From positions 3,413,587 through 3,477,586 of the forward strand of contig NZ_CP044545.1 in NCBI RefSeq assembly GCF_008935075.1: a stretch of 64,000 nt of DNA, given 5' to 3'. Position numbers and translations under genes: made by a program. Under the pieces are notes generated by a model, which was not told where the DNA came from, made no database searches, and saw only the letters and a program-made list of their open reading frames with translations. This DNA is from Pradoshia sp. D12. Lineage in GTDB: Bacteria > Bacillota > Bacilli > Bacillales > Pradoshiaceae. This document shows positions 30,186 through 39,156 of this stretch, piece after piece; positions within the stretch are counted from its first letter, which is position 1, and each line of letters opens with the position of its first letter.

Positions 30186-32399
30186 CTAGAACTCTATATT
30201 ATTAATCTTTTCGTAACCTTCAAAGGCGAGCCTCCAAAACATACTGCAATAATCCCCCTTCATTTCCGGGATAGAAAGTCCTGCATACATTAATTCATCT
30301 CCACCATATATTAAGGATGTATGTTTATCGAGGTATTCTTTCTCGGGATTTAACCCCCTGAGCCTCAGAATACGGAACGGTTCTGCAGACTGTGCCATCA
30401 TTCTGAAATACATCACAACCGTTTCAGATAAATCTTGACTAACAAATTGCCAAGCTGCCTGATTTCCTGCAAATGGGCTAAGTAATCGATAATACGTGCC
30501 AAATTGTATAATCGAACGAATTTCCTTATACAAGGAAATCTGGTCTTTAATCATTTTCTTTTCTAATTGACTCAGTTTGGAAAAATCCAGCTCGTATCCT
30601 AGATTTCCTGACATAGCAACATGTCCACGCATGTTTAAAGAAGTGTGACGATGCACCTGATGATTTGGGCTTGCTGACACATGAGCACCCATTGTCACCG
30701 GTGGATACACAAGGCTTGTTCCGTGCTGGATTTTTAACCTTGAGATAGCATCTGTATTGTCACTCGTCCATACTTGAGGCATATAAAACAGCATCCCTGG
30801 ATCATATCTTCCCCCTCCCCCCGAACAACTCTCAAATAAGACCGTTGGATGGCGGGTAGTCAACACCTCTAATATATAATAGAGTCCCAGAATGTAGCGA
30901 TGCCCTGTTTCTCTTTGGCGTTCTAAAGGTAAAGCAAGTGACCCCACTTCCGTCATATGTCGATTCATATCCCACTTCACATAGCTAATAGGAGCAGATA
31001 ATAAGACATTTGAAACCGATTCAATAATGTACTCACATACCTCGACTCTTGTTAGATCGAGGACCAATTGATGACGTCCTAATGATTTCGGGCGATTGGG
31101 AACTTGAATACACCAATCGGGATGATTTCGATATAAGTCACTTTCCATAGATACCATTTCCGGTTCAAACCAAAGCCCAAAGTTCATCCCAAGCCGATTA
31201 ATTTGCTCTGCCAGCTTTTTTAACCCACCAGGCAATTTTTGCTTATTTACAGACCAATCTCCAAGAGAAGTTTTAGTGTTGTTACGTTTTCCAAACCATC
31301 CATCATCCAGAACAAATAATTCAATTCCAAGATCCTTGCCTTCTTGTGCAAGCAGTAAAAGCTTGTCAGAGTTAAATTTAAAATAAGTAGCTTCCCAGTT
31401 ATTCAACAATACTGGCCGCAGACAATCTCTGTACTGCCCTCTCGCCAATCGAAAACGATATAATTCATGATAAGTTCTCGACATGTCACTGAAACCCTTA
31501 TAAGAATAAACCATAACGACTTCCGGTGTTTGAAAGATTTCTCCACTCCCCAAATGCCAACTAAAATTAAAGGGATTAATACCAATGGAAAGGCGCGTGG
31601 TTTCATACTGATCAACCTCAGCCTGCGCTATAAAATTCCCACTATAAACCAGGCTGAAACCGTATACTTCTCCATACTCTTCATTTGTATCTGGCTTTGC
31701 CAGGCACATAAAGGGATTATGCTGATGACTGCTGGCCCCACGTCTGCTCTCGATGAGATGGCTTCCGGCTGTTAAACGTTTTCTGGATAGATTACATTCA
31801 TTTGCATGGGCGCCATATAAAGTGAGCAAATCAAATTCGCTTTCTCTAAAATCAACAGAAGCACTCATGGCTTTCAGTATACTCACTGGGTTATCTCCAT
31901 GATTGATAAACCGGACTGACCGAGTGATCACATTGGATTGTTCGTATGTACTATACGTCAATATCGCCTGAAGCCCCGTTTGATTATCCATAAGGGTAAA
32001 ATCTATAGAGGTTGCTTCCTCTTCTTCTTCAATGTACGTAGCAGGTAATCCGGTTAATTTTCGTTTCCCCTTATATATGTGAAAATGTTTATATTTTAAA
32101 TCAGTAACGGCTGAACCATCCGAAAATTGAACTTGATAGGCCGGCGTACGAAAATCAGTGTTGTTTGCTGGATATTCCTGAGGCAACGTATCAAGGGAAA
32201 ACGTTCTGTCAAACCCTTCTGGTTGTGGAGAGAACAATCGGTACTTAAACTGTAATTGATTGCTTTCATTCACATCCTTGATCCTTTTCCCCCAATATAA
32301 ATGAGACAGATATGCTTGATGATAGATTTTTATCACATAGCTCATTTCACCAGCTTGCAAATGGAATATTTTCCGTTTAGGACAGTACGACACTCCCAT
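30186..32399 (-). CDS. alpha-galactosidase, GH36
   Basis: Hydrolyses alpha-1,6-galactosides such as melibiose and raffinose. 737 residues from ATG at 32399 (GGGAG six bases upstream); an ATG five codons earlier overlaps that site. Family features: central barrel with LFVLDDGWFGKRNN near residue 361-374, nucleophile Asp in YVKWDMNRHM (about 475), acid/base Asp in WTSDNTDAISR (about 544), and FESCSGGGGRYDPG. No sugar transporter or regulator lies beside it and there is no signal peptide, so it is a lone intracellular enzyme needing an uptake system elsewhere. Confidence 0.94.
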   Translation of the reverse strand: MGVSYCPKRKIFHLQAGEMSYVIKIYHQAYLSHLYWGKRIKDVNESNQLQFKYRLFSPQPEGFDRTFSLDTLPQEYPANNTDFRTPAYQVQFSDGSAVTDLKYKHFHIYKGKRKLTGLPATYIEEEEEATSIDFTLMDNQTGLQAILTYSTYEQSNVITRSVRFINHGDNPVSILKAMSASVDFRESEFDLLTLYGAHANECNLSRKRLTAGSHLIESRRGASSHQHNPFMCLAKPDTNEEYGEVYGFSLVYSGNFIAQAEVDQYETTRLSIGINPFNFSWHLGSGEIFQTPEVVMVYSYKGFSDMSRTYHELYRFRLARGQYRDCLRPVLLNNWEATYFKFNSDKLLLLAQEGKDLGIELFVLDDGWFGKRNNTKTSLGDWSVNKQKLPGGLKKLAEQINRLGMNFGLWFEPEMVSMESDLYRNHPDWCIQVPNRPKSLGRHQLVLDLTRVEVCEYIIESVSNVLLSAPISYVKWDMNRHMTEVGSLALPLERQRETGHRYILGLYYILEVLTTRHPTVLFESCSGGGGRYDPGMLFYMPQVWTSDNTDAISRLKIQHGTSLVYPPVTMGAHVSASPNHQVHRHTSLNMRGHVAMSGNLGYELDFSKLSQLEKKMIKDQISLYKEIRSIIQFGTYYRLLSPFAGNQAAWQFVSQDLSETVVMYFRMMAQSAEPFRILRLRGLNPEKEYLDKHTSLIYGGDELMYAGLSIPEMKGDYCSMFWRLAFEGYEKINNIEF

Positions 32400-32466
32400 T
32401 TTGATCTCCCTCATATCTTTTCTTCTATATATATGTACACGAAAATACCAACTTGCTCATAAATGC

Positions 32467-32495
32467 AAAAAAAAGAAGCCTTAAAATAAGGCTTC
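32467..32495 (-). terminator. terminator of the htrA-type gene
   Basis: GAAGCC...GGCTTC hairpin (32475-32495) followed on the minus strand by eight T. Confidence 0.85.
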
Positions 32496-32570
32496 AAAGC
32501 GAAATCTTCATCTATTTAAATAATGTCTTCTACCCAAGGGGGCAAGGCAGTCGACAGTTATTCTCAGTTA

Positions 32571-34031
32571 TTATTTCTCCGTTACTGTAACAGATACGGT
32601 TTTCTCCACTCCATTTCGATAAAGCTTGATTTTGACCTTATCTCCATTTGCAGCATTAGAATACAAGTATTTTCTGAACTCCCCAAGTGTAGTGACTTCC
32701 GCATCATTGATTGCCACTACCACGTCCTTAGCCTCTATACCTGCTTCAGCAGCGGGAGAACCGGTTTCCACCTGAGTTACTAACACTCCACTTGTTATCT
32801 CGGAAGGAAGATTCAATTGTTGCTGCAATACATATTGAGGTATTTCGGATATAGATTGCAAGCCTACACCAATATATGGACGTTGTACTTTTCCATCGGC
32901 AAGAAGGTCATTAACAATATCTGAAACATCCTTACTTGGAATAGCAAACCCTATTCCCTCAACCTCTTCAGATGATATTTTCATACTGTTGATACCAATA
33001 ACTTGTCCGTCGGAATTGACAAGCGCTCCGCCACTGTTCCCAGGGTTTATAGCTGCATCCGTTTGAATTGCATCCATATCCCATTCACCAGCAGATGTAG
33101 CAACCGTTACTGTACGCTGCAATCCGCTGATAATTCCCTGGGTTACGGACCCCGAGAAGTCAAGACCCAAAGGGTTACCTATTGCCAACACTGGTTCACC
33201 AACACTTAGCTTTTCAGAGTCTCCGAATTCGGCTACTTTTGTCACTTTGCTTCCATCAATTTTTAATACCGCCAAGTCTGTTAATGGATCTGTTCCAACC
33301 AGTTCAGCCGTTATCCTTGTACCTTCTGCCAAGGACACCTCAATAGTATCTGCATTCTCAATAACATGATTATTGGTCACAATAAATGCATCTTTTCCCG
33401 ATTTTTTGAAAATAACCCCAGAACCAGTCCCGCTCTCCTGGCTGTTATTGGACTCCTCATTGATTGTTGGTTGGCGGTAGTCATAGTAATTAGATGAGTT
33501 TTGTATATTCACTATACCTACAACCGCAGGAGAAACCTCCTCAATCATTTGAATTAGTTCAGAGGTTGTTTTCGTAGAGTCAACAATCTTCAGGCCATCC
33601 TCATCATTTACCTTATCATTTGTAGCAATGGCTGTTTTAACAGGTCCATCATCACCTGGCAGTACGCCTGATAAATCAACAAAACCTAAGTAAGAACCTG
33701 CTCCAAGTGCCACCATTCCACCAAGAATTGCGGTAATGACTGGTGTCAGCCATCTGGACCTTTTTTTCTTCTCTCTTTTAGATCTAACCTCTGCTTGATC
33801 ATCAGATGCTTGAAGCGGTTGTACTTCCACGCATTCATTTACTTGTTCATTATTTTCATCTGTCATATCTTCTTCCTTGGCAGAGCTTAGTTCATGATAT
33901 CCACGATATGAAATAATTTCTGTTTCAATATCTTTCTCATCTGGTAATGCAGGAATCTGAATATTATCCTGATTAGCAGTATCTATTGGTCTATCAAAAT
34001 CATCATAATCACGACGGTTATTGTTTTCCAT
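32571..34031 (-). CDS. membrane-anchored HtrA/DegP serine protease
   Basis: Envelope quality-control protease. 486 residues: acidic cytoplasmic N-terminus (1-90), one membrane helix (about 95-116), chymotrypsin-like domain with triad His222 (VTNNHVIE), Asp252 (TDLAVLKID) and Ser333 (NPGNSGGAL), and a C-terminal PDZ domain (about 395-475). ATG at 34031 has AGGAGAGG upstream; the GTG at 34049 precedes that site. Size and layout match B. subtilis HtrA/HtrB. No CssRS-type operator motif could be confirmed. Confidence 0.93.
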   Translation of the reverse strand: MENNNRRDYDDFDRPIDTANQDNIQIPALPDEKDIETEIISYRGYHELSSAKEEDMTDENNEQVNECVEVQPLQASDDQAEVRSKREKKKRSRWLTPVITAILGGMVALGAGSYLGFVDLSGVLPGDDGPVKTAIATNDKVNDEDGLKIVDSTKTTSELIQMIEEVSPAVVGIVNIQNSSNYYDYRQPTINEESNNSQESGTGSGVIFKKSGKDAFIVTNNHVIENADTIEVSLAEGTRITAELVGTDPLTDLAVLKIDGSKVTKVAEFGDSEKLSVGEPVLAIGNPLGLDFSGSVTQGIISGLQRTVTVATSAGEWDMDAIQTDAAINPGNSGGALVNSDGQVIGINSMKISSEEVEGIGFAIPSKDVSDIVNDLLADGKVQRPYIGVGLQSISEIPQYVLQQQLNLPSEITSGVLVTQVETGSPAAEAGIEAKDVVVAINDAEVTTLGEFRKYLYSNAANGDKVKIKLYRNGVEKTVSVTVTEK

Positions 34032-34178
34032 CCAAATTCCTCTCCTCACTCATTAAACTGTCTATTTAATATATTACGATAATTGTAGAATAATTGCATT
34101 TCTGCTCTTCTCACTATCTAATTTACTAACTGTATGTGTCAACAAAATGTCAAAATCTTTTCTCCTCTTAAAAAATTT

Positions 34179-34206
34179 AAAAGCTGCCTGTTCTTTGGCA
34201 GCTTTT
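34179..34206 (-). terminator. terminator downstream of the kinase gene and its repeat
   Basis: AAAAGCTGCC (34179-34188) / GGCAGCTTTT (34197-34206), T-rich on the minus strand. It lies past the inserted repeat element. Confidence 0.8.
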
Positions 34207-34227
34207 AAACATAATCATTATGTTCTG

Positions 34228-34441
34228 GGGGCCTACAGGATGTAGGCCACAAAGACGTTGCCACAGGACGTGGCGCTTTTAGTCTTCGTTCCTTAAACGA
34301 GGCTCTTCAGCACTATGGTAATCCGGCTTCAGAGCCTAGGAGTTCGGGACATAAGCATAGCCTCTTCGGGGAAGAACATCCCCTTCGAGCCTCTGTCTTA
34401 TGCTCCTCACTCCTGGGCAAGGCTCTTCAGCACTATGGTAA
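34228..34441 (-). repeat. palindromic repeat element inserted at the 3' end of the kinase gene, gene tail duplicated
   Basis: Two copies of a 21-nt stretch (34421-34441 inside the kinase gene, and 34301-34321 downstream; begins GGCTCTTCAGCACTATGG on the plus strand) lie exactly 120 bp apart. Between them is a long hairpin element (AGAGCCTAGGAGT ... ACTCCT-AGGCTCT) with GAGGAGCATAAGACAG and its counterpart CATAAGCATAGCC. Beyond the second copy come two small hairpins (34260-34274 and 34230-34248). The same modules in the same order occur after the rsgA-type gene at 55.1-55.9 kb. Confidence 0.85.
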
Positions 34442-35897
34442 ACGTTGTACCTTCTTCACTGCTATTCGTTAATACCAAATCTCCATCCATTGCATTGGCG
34501 AGCATTCTGCTGAATGGGAGTCCTAGTCCTAGACCGCGGATTTTGTATTTTTTATCTTCTCCTCGATAAAAACGTTCAAATATTAAATCCTGCTCGGCAA
34601 GCGGGATTCCCGAACCGCTGTCCTGTACATCGATTGCGACATGATCCTCATCATATTTATAAATACGGACCTCTATCGTTCCCTCTCCTTGAATAGCATG
34701 CTTGGAATTATTCAAGAGATTAATCATAATTTGCTGCAATCGCAGAGGGTCCGCCGATACTACCATATCTTCTTTTGGTTGCTGTACAGTAACTTTAACA
34801 AGTTGATCATCCTGCACAATATCCCATTGGTAAATCATTTCATTAATGACCTCACCAATTTTTACAGACTCTCTGTTAACAGGGATGGCATTGGCTGTAA
34901 AGGAGTTGAACTCCAATAAGTCTCCCACCATTTTTTGCATACGAGTCGTTTCCTGTAAGGATATGGCCAGAAACTCTTTTGCTTCTTCCCCTGTTACAAC
35001 TCCATCATTAACGGCTTGAAGCAAACCGCTGATAGACGTTACAGGCGTCTTTAATTCATGTGTTACACCTGCCAGCAATTCAGCTCGCATAGCTTCAAGC
35101 TGCTCCAATTTAATAGCCATTTCCTTAAAGGAATGGACTAAATCATAAACTTCCTGTTCATTTACCTCTTCAATAAGTTCAATATTATAATTTCCTTTTT
35201 GAACCTGCTTAGCTGCTTCAGCTACATTCTCAATCGGCTTAACCAGTCTTTTGGATAAAAAGTAAATCGCAACCCATCCGAGCAAGGCCAAACTTAAAAT
35301 CATAATCAAAAGTAATTTGTATTCCTGATCTACTGCAGTTAACTCATCCTCAGATTGCATAACGACAATCCAACTAATCACCGTATCATTCACAATCATA
35401 GGCCGCTTAACCAAATAATAATCTCTGCCACCAATATTGTTTAATTGTTTCACTTCATCCTTACTATTAAGCAGTGCAGTTGAAAATGAAGATACATTAA
35501 GGTGATTACTTGAACGATTCTCAATTACTATTTTTCCATTTACATCCACCACATAAATGGACGGATTGCCGCTGACCTCTAATAATTTTTTTCGATTGGC
35601 AAAAACCTCTGGATTCTGCTCTGTTTGAATATCAGTTCCAACCGTTTGATCCAGTATTCGCGCTGCTACTTCCTCAGCCAAATATTTATTAATATCCAGG
35701 TTCTTATTAAGAGTGGATTGCCTGATAATGATTCCTGTAAGGAATCCTATGACAATAAGTCCAATAAACAGGGTAACCAGATATCGTGTCGTCCAGTATT
35801 TCAACAAACTGACACGTTTAGTCGGATGGTTTTTCTTTTTTTGACCCAAGTGCTTCAGAAAATACATTTGCAGTTTATTATTTTTTTTCATAGACAC
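34407..35897 (-). CDS. sensor histidine kinase (YclK-like) of a two-component/ABC operon
   Basis: 496 residues: membrane helix near 32-54, extracytoplasmic sensor domain, second helix near 195-212, HAMP, HisKA with AGVTHELKTPVTS (His near 278), and HATPase boxes (LLNNSKHAI, DSGSGIP, RGLGLGLPFSRML). Start is GTG at 35897 or ATG at 35891, overlapping the response regulator by about 20 bp, so translation is coupled. The last codons (LAQE) are encoded by an inserted repeat; a duplicate tail downstream would end SLV-stop. Operon layout matches B. subtilis yclIHJK. Confidence 0.88.
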   Translation of the reverse strand: MSMKKNNKLQMYFLKHLGQKKKNHPTKRVSLLKYWTTRYLVTLFIGLIVIGFLTGIIIRQSTLNKNLDINKYLAEEVAARILDQTVGTDIQTEQNPEVFANRKKLLEVSGNPSIYVVDVNGKIVIENRSSNHLNVSSFSTALLNSKDEVKQLNNIGGRDYYLVKRPMIVNDTVISWIVVMQSEDELTAVDQEYKLLLIMILSLALLGWVAIYFLSKRLVKPIENVAEAAKQVQKGNYNIELIEEVNEQEVYDLVHSFKEMAIKLEQLEAMRAELLAGVTHELKTPVTSISGLLQAVNDGVVTGEEAKEFLAISLQETTRMQKMVGDLLEFNSFTANAIPVNRESVKIGEVINEMIYQWDIVQDDQLVKVTVQQPKEDMVVSADPLRLQQIMINLLNNSKHAIQGEGTIEVRIYKYDEDHVAIDVQDSGSGIPLAEQDLIFERFYRGEDKKYKIRGLGLGLPFSRMLANAMDGDLVLTNSSEEGTTFTIVLKSLAQE

Positions 35898-36567
35898 TTA
35901 ATTGATACCCCAATCCTCGCAGAGTTTTAATTTCTCCTTCAGATGCAGGCCAGTTTTGCAGAGACTTTCTCAGCCTTTTGATGGACAAATCTACCGCTCG
36001 GTCACTGCCGTCGTAATCCATCCCCCATACATGATCAATTAATTGATCTCTCGTAAATAATTGATTAGGATTTTGTGCCAAGAAGATGAGCAGTGAGAGA
36101 TCGCGCGGTGTTAAGTCAAGCTCTACTCCATTTAATGTAACATTATGAGCTTTCATATTAATGCACAACGCGCCAAACTGTTTCTTTTCCTTATCATCAA
36201 TGACCTGTCCAGATCTTCTCAATACTGCCTGGACACGGGCAACCACTTCATCTCCAATGAAGGGTTTAGTGATATAGTCGTCAGCTCCATCATTTAAGCC
36301 TGTGAGCTTGTAATTAATATCACCAAGTGCTGTGAGCATAATAACAGGGCATGCGCTTTTCGTACGAATTTCTTTTAATATATCCCATCCACTCATACCT
36401 GGAAGCATAACATCGAGCAAAACAAGATTCGGTTGAAACTCCTCAAATTTAGCAATGGCTTCACCACCTGTAAATACTTGTTCAACTTCGTAGTTTACTT
36501 TCTTCAAGTAAGCCTTTAAAACCTGGCTGATGGCTTTTTCATCTTCTACAATCATGATTTTTTGCAT
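35878..36567 (-). CDS. OmpR-family response regulator (YclJ-like)
   Basis: 229 residues: receiver domain with acidic pocket, phospho-acceptor Asp in NLVLLDVMLPGMSGW (about 53) and the K of DDYITKPF (about 103), then a winged-helix DNA-binding domain with LTPRDLSLLIFLAQNPNQLFTRDQL and VDLSIKRLRK. Paired with the overlapping kinase downstream; the ABC transporter genes precede it, so the pair probably controls that transporter. Confidence 0.92.
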   Translation of the reverse strand: MQKIMIVEDEKAISQVLKAYLKKVNYEVEQVFTGGEAIAKFEEFQPNLVLLDVMLPGMSGWDILKEIRTKSACPVIMLTALGDINYKLTGLNDGADDYITKPFIGDEVVARVQAVLRRSGQVIDDKEKKQFGALCINMKAHNVTLNGVELDLTPRDLSLLIFLAQNPNQLFTRDQLIDHVWGMDYDGSDRAVDLSIKRLRKSLQNWPASEGEIKTLRGLGYQLSVYEKK

Positions 36568-36648
36568 CTTTCGTACTCACTCCTCGAGGATTAAAAGATA
36601 GGACAAAAATCCCCGATAACTCGGAGATTTTCATTAAACAAAATTCAC

Positions 36649-37347
36649 TTATTGGTGCGAATGTTCGCTTATATTATTAACAATCGTTATTTGGCCTTTA
36701 GAAAGACGAATCGTTTGATCTGCAATGTCAGCAATATGCTGATCATGCGTAACGATGATGACACATTTATTTTCCTCATGTGCCAGCTGCATAAATAACT
36801 TAATGATGTCTTGAGCGGTATCCTCATCGAGGTTTCCAGTCGGTTCATCTGCTACAATTAAATCTGATTTACAGCAAAGGGCTCGTGCAATGGAGACACG
36901 TTGCTGCTGACCGCCACTCAGTGTGAGCACCTTTTGTCCAGCCTGCTTTTCATCGATGCCCACTTTTCTAAGCATCTCGAGTGCATACTGTTTTTTGTCC
37001 TTAACCTTATTTCCGGTAATCTCCATCGCTGTAGTGACATTTTGTAACGCAGTCATATAGGGCAGTAAATTATAGGATTGGAAGACAATCGAAACATATT
37101 TATTTCGAAACGTGGTATATCCAATTTTTCTAATATCTTTTCCTTCGTATAATACCTGTCCATCCTTAGGAGCATCCAGCGCACTCGCCAAGGCGAGAAG
37201 CGTAGTTTTTCCTGAACCAGAAGGACCGACAATTGCATAAAATAATCCTTTATTAAAAGAAACATTAATTTTCTTTACTATATCATGCTGTTTATTATTA
37301 TGTCTGTACCAATAACTTAGATCCTTAAACTCCAATAATGCGCTCAT
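36649..37347 (-). CDS. ABC transporter ATPase (MacB/YclH type)
   Basis: 232 residues. Walker A VGPSGSGKTTLLALAS near 40-55, Q-loop VFQSYNLLPYMTALQN, signature [15 protein letters not shown] near 146, Walker B LIVADEPTGNLDEDT, switch His in VTHDQ. The LolD/MacB pattern fits its partner, the FtsX-type permease 12 bp upstream. Together they would act as a mechanotransmission-type exporter or sensor rather than an importer; no binding protein is present. Confidence 0.92.
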   Translation of the reverse strand: MSALLEFKDLSYWYRHNNKQHDIVKKINVSFNKGLFYAIVGPSGSGKTTLLALASALDAPKDGQVLYEGKDIRKIGYTTFRNKYVSIVFQSYNLLPYMTALQNVTTAMEITGNKVKDKKQYALEMLRKVGIDEKQAGQKVLTLSGGQQQRVSIARALCCKSDLIVADEPTGNLDEDTAQDIIKLFMQLAHEENKCVIIVTHDQHIADIADQTIRLSKGQITIVNNISEHSHQ

Positions 37348-37359
37348 TTACGGTTCCTC

Positions 37360-38865
37360 CTAATCCTGTCTTGAAAGTATTGCTTTTGGCTGCAATCGAA
37401 GTATGGATAATGATGGGATCAATGTAGCCAGGATGGCAATCAGTAAACCAATACCGGTTAACATACCAAGATCGGAAGCAGTTACTTTAACATCTAGATC
37501 ATCCACTTGAGCTGTTTCCACCAGTGCCTGATTCGGTGCACCAGGAGCGTTTCCTCCTCCCATTCCAGGGCCCATGCCGCCTTCCATTTGCATTCCTTTA
37601 CCGACAAATGGATCCATTGTGGATTGTGTATCCGTTTCTACTTGTTGGGATAATAATTGATCGCCGATTTTATCAGCTGCTACATTACCAGTGACAGAAG
37701 CTATACCAAGTGCAAATACAGCAATGATTAGTATTTCTACAATAAACTGCCCTATCAACTTGCTCTTCTTTTCTCCAATGGCAAGCAGTACGCCCATTTC
37801 ATATTTACGCTCCCGTATACCAAGCATTACAATCAGTCCTAAAATAATCGCACCTGCAATAGTCACGAGATAGACAACGTTCTTAGAAAAGGATGCTACA
37901 TTGTTAATTGGTTCAACCATTTGTTGATACAACTGATCGTTGGCATCCAATTTAAATATGTCCGTATCAATAGCTCCGGTCGCTTCTGCATCCTCAATAA
38001 AAGAATCCGTATCCGCTGGGTCATTCATGTAGTAGACTGCGCTTTCGATTGTATCCTTGTAATCTTCACCCTTCAATTCATTAACAAGTGTGTATGGTAC
38101 ATATACTTTGTTATACGGATTCATGGCAGTGAAGTTCATCATACCTGAATCAGTAGATATTGAAGAAGTTTTGTAAATGCCGATTATTTCGACTTCAACA
38201 GTTGTATCTTCATCTGTTGAAGAGGTCACCTCTAATTGGTCCCCAACTACCAATTCGTTCTCTTCAGCCAGTGTCTCTTCGATAATGGCTACATTTTTAT
38301 TTAAATGGTCATCTGATAGATGAGTGCCCTCTACCATTTCGGCATCTCCATCCATAAATTCGCTTGTTGTATCTGTAAAAGCTACTCCCTGGAGACTAAT
38401 ATCGGCATCCGCCATACTTGGACTGCCGCCTCCTCCAAATCCCGGACCTTGGCCATTTTTGTTCGTTTCATTTGTTGTACTTGTTGACTCTGTTTCTATT
38501 GGATCAAAATTTCCAGCCACTCCAAATGTAGTAGAATAATAGTTATATCCTTTTATCTGTGACAAAGATAGTAATTCATTTGCATCCTCAACCGCGACAG
38601 GCTCTTCTGTTAATCTAACAGGTTCTCTGTTTTCTTGATTTTCACGCTCCTGCCGTTGCTGCTCCATTAATTTTTCTCGATCAGCACTTAGTGTGACTTC
38701 ACTGCCAAGACTCTGTTTTGCGAGCTCTGCTGATTTGTTTGCTGCTGTTTGTATCGATAAGCCAGATAAAACAAGCACACAGATAACTGTGAATACAACT
38801 AACTGTAGAATGCTCTTCCCTTTTCTGGCTTTTACACTTAAAAAAGCCCTTTTTATAAAGTTCAT
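37360..38865 (-). CDS. MacB/FtsX-type ABC permease (YclI-like) with glycine-rich loops
   Basis: 501 residues from ATG at 38865 (AAAGGATG nine bases upstream; ATG at 38874 sits too close to the site). One N-terminal helix (about 18-40), a long extracytoplasmic MacB-like domain (about 41-320), then three helices typical of FtsX permeases. Two low-complexity Gly-rich stretches are unusual: NGQGPGFGGGGSPS near 137-150 in the outer domain and a Met/Gly-rich loop near 422-446 just before the last helix. First gene of a four-gene operon: permease, ATPase, regulator, kinase. Substrate unknown. Confidence 0.85.
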   Translation of the reverse strand: MNFIKRAFLSVKARKGKSILQLVVFTVICVLVLSGLSIQTAANKSAELAKQSLGSEVTLSADREKLMEQQRQERENQENREPVRLTEEPVAVEDANELLSLSQIKGYNYYSTTFGVAGNFDPIETESTSTTNETNKNGQGPGFGGGGSPSMADADISLQGVAFTDTTSEFMDGDAEMVEGTHLSDDHLNKNVAIIEETLAEENELVVGDQLEVTSSTDEDTTVEVEIIGIYKTSSISTDSGMMNFTAMNPYNKVYVPYTLVNELKGEDYKDTIESAVYYMNDPADTDSFIEDAEATGAIDTDIFKLDANDQLYQQMVEPINNVASFSKNVVYLVTIAGAIILGLIVMLGIRERKYEMGVLLAIGEKKSKLIGQFIVEILIIAVFALGIASVTGNVAADKIGDQLLSQQVETDTQSTMDPFVGKGMQMEGGMGPGMGGGNAPGAPNQALVETAQVDDLDVKVTASDLGMLTGIGLLIAILATLIPSLSILRLQPKAILSRQD

Positions 38866-39074
38866 CTTTTTCATCCTTTCTGACAATCTATACCGGGTAA
38901 ATCCTTAGAAAAGCTTTTCTATAAAAAATCTTACGACCATAATGTGTCGATAAAATGTCAAACAAAACTAAAAATATTTGTGTAGGCGAAACTATTATAT
39001 TTGTATGAAAAGCTTTACAATTGACGTTAGAAATATTGATTATGTACAGTTGAAAAGAATATAACTATTAATAT

Positions 39075-39141
39075 AACCGCTTGATACATAGATTTTTTTA
39101 TACTTCATAGACACATAATTATCTAAGCATTTTAAGCGGTT
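39075..39141 (+). promoter_or_regulatory. inverted repeat in the MFS gene leader
   Basis: AACCGCTT (39075-39082) and AAGCGGTT (39134-39141) flank about 50 nt and end five bases before the GAGGAG ribosome binding site. A transcript hairpin could influence translation; weak evidence. Confidence 0.35.
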
Positions 39142-39156
39142 TTAGAGGAGAAACTC

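Noticed and set aside
32571-34031. CssRS-type operators upstream of the htrA-like gene
   Set aside because: I could not identify the tandem heptamer pattern with confidence in the AT-rich leader.
34211-34441. Possible CRISPR array or integron-like attC site
   Set aside because: Repeat spacing and unit structure are wrong for CRISPR, there are no cas or integrase genes, and the repeats are palindromic elements with duplicated gene tails.
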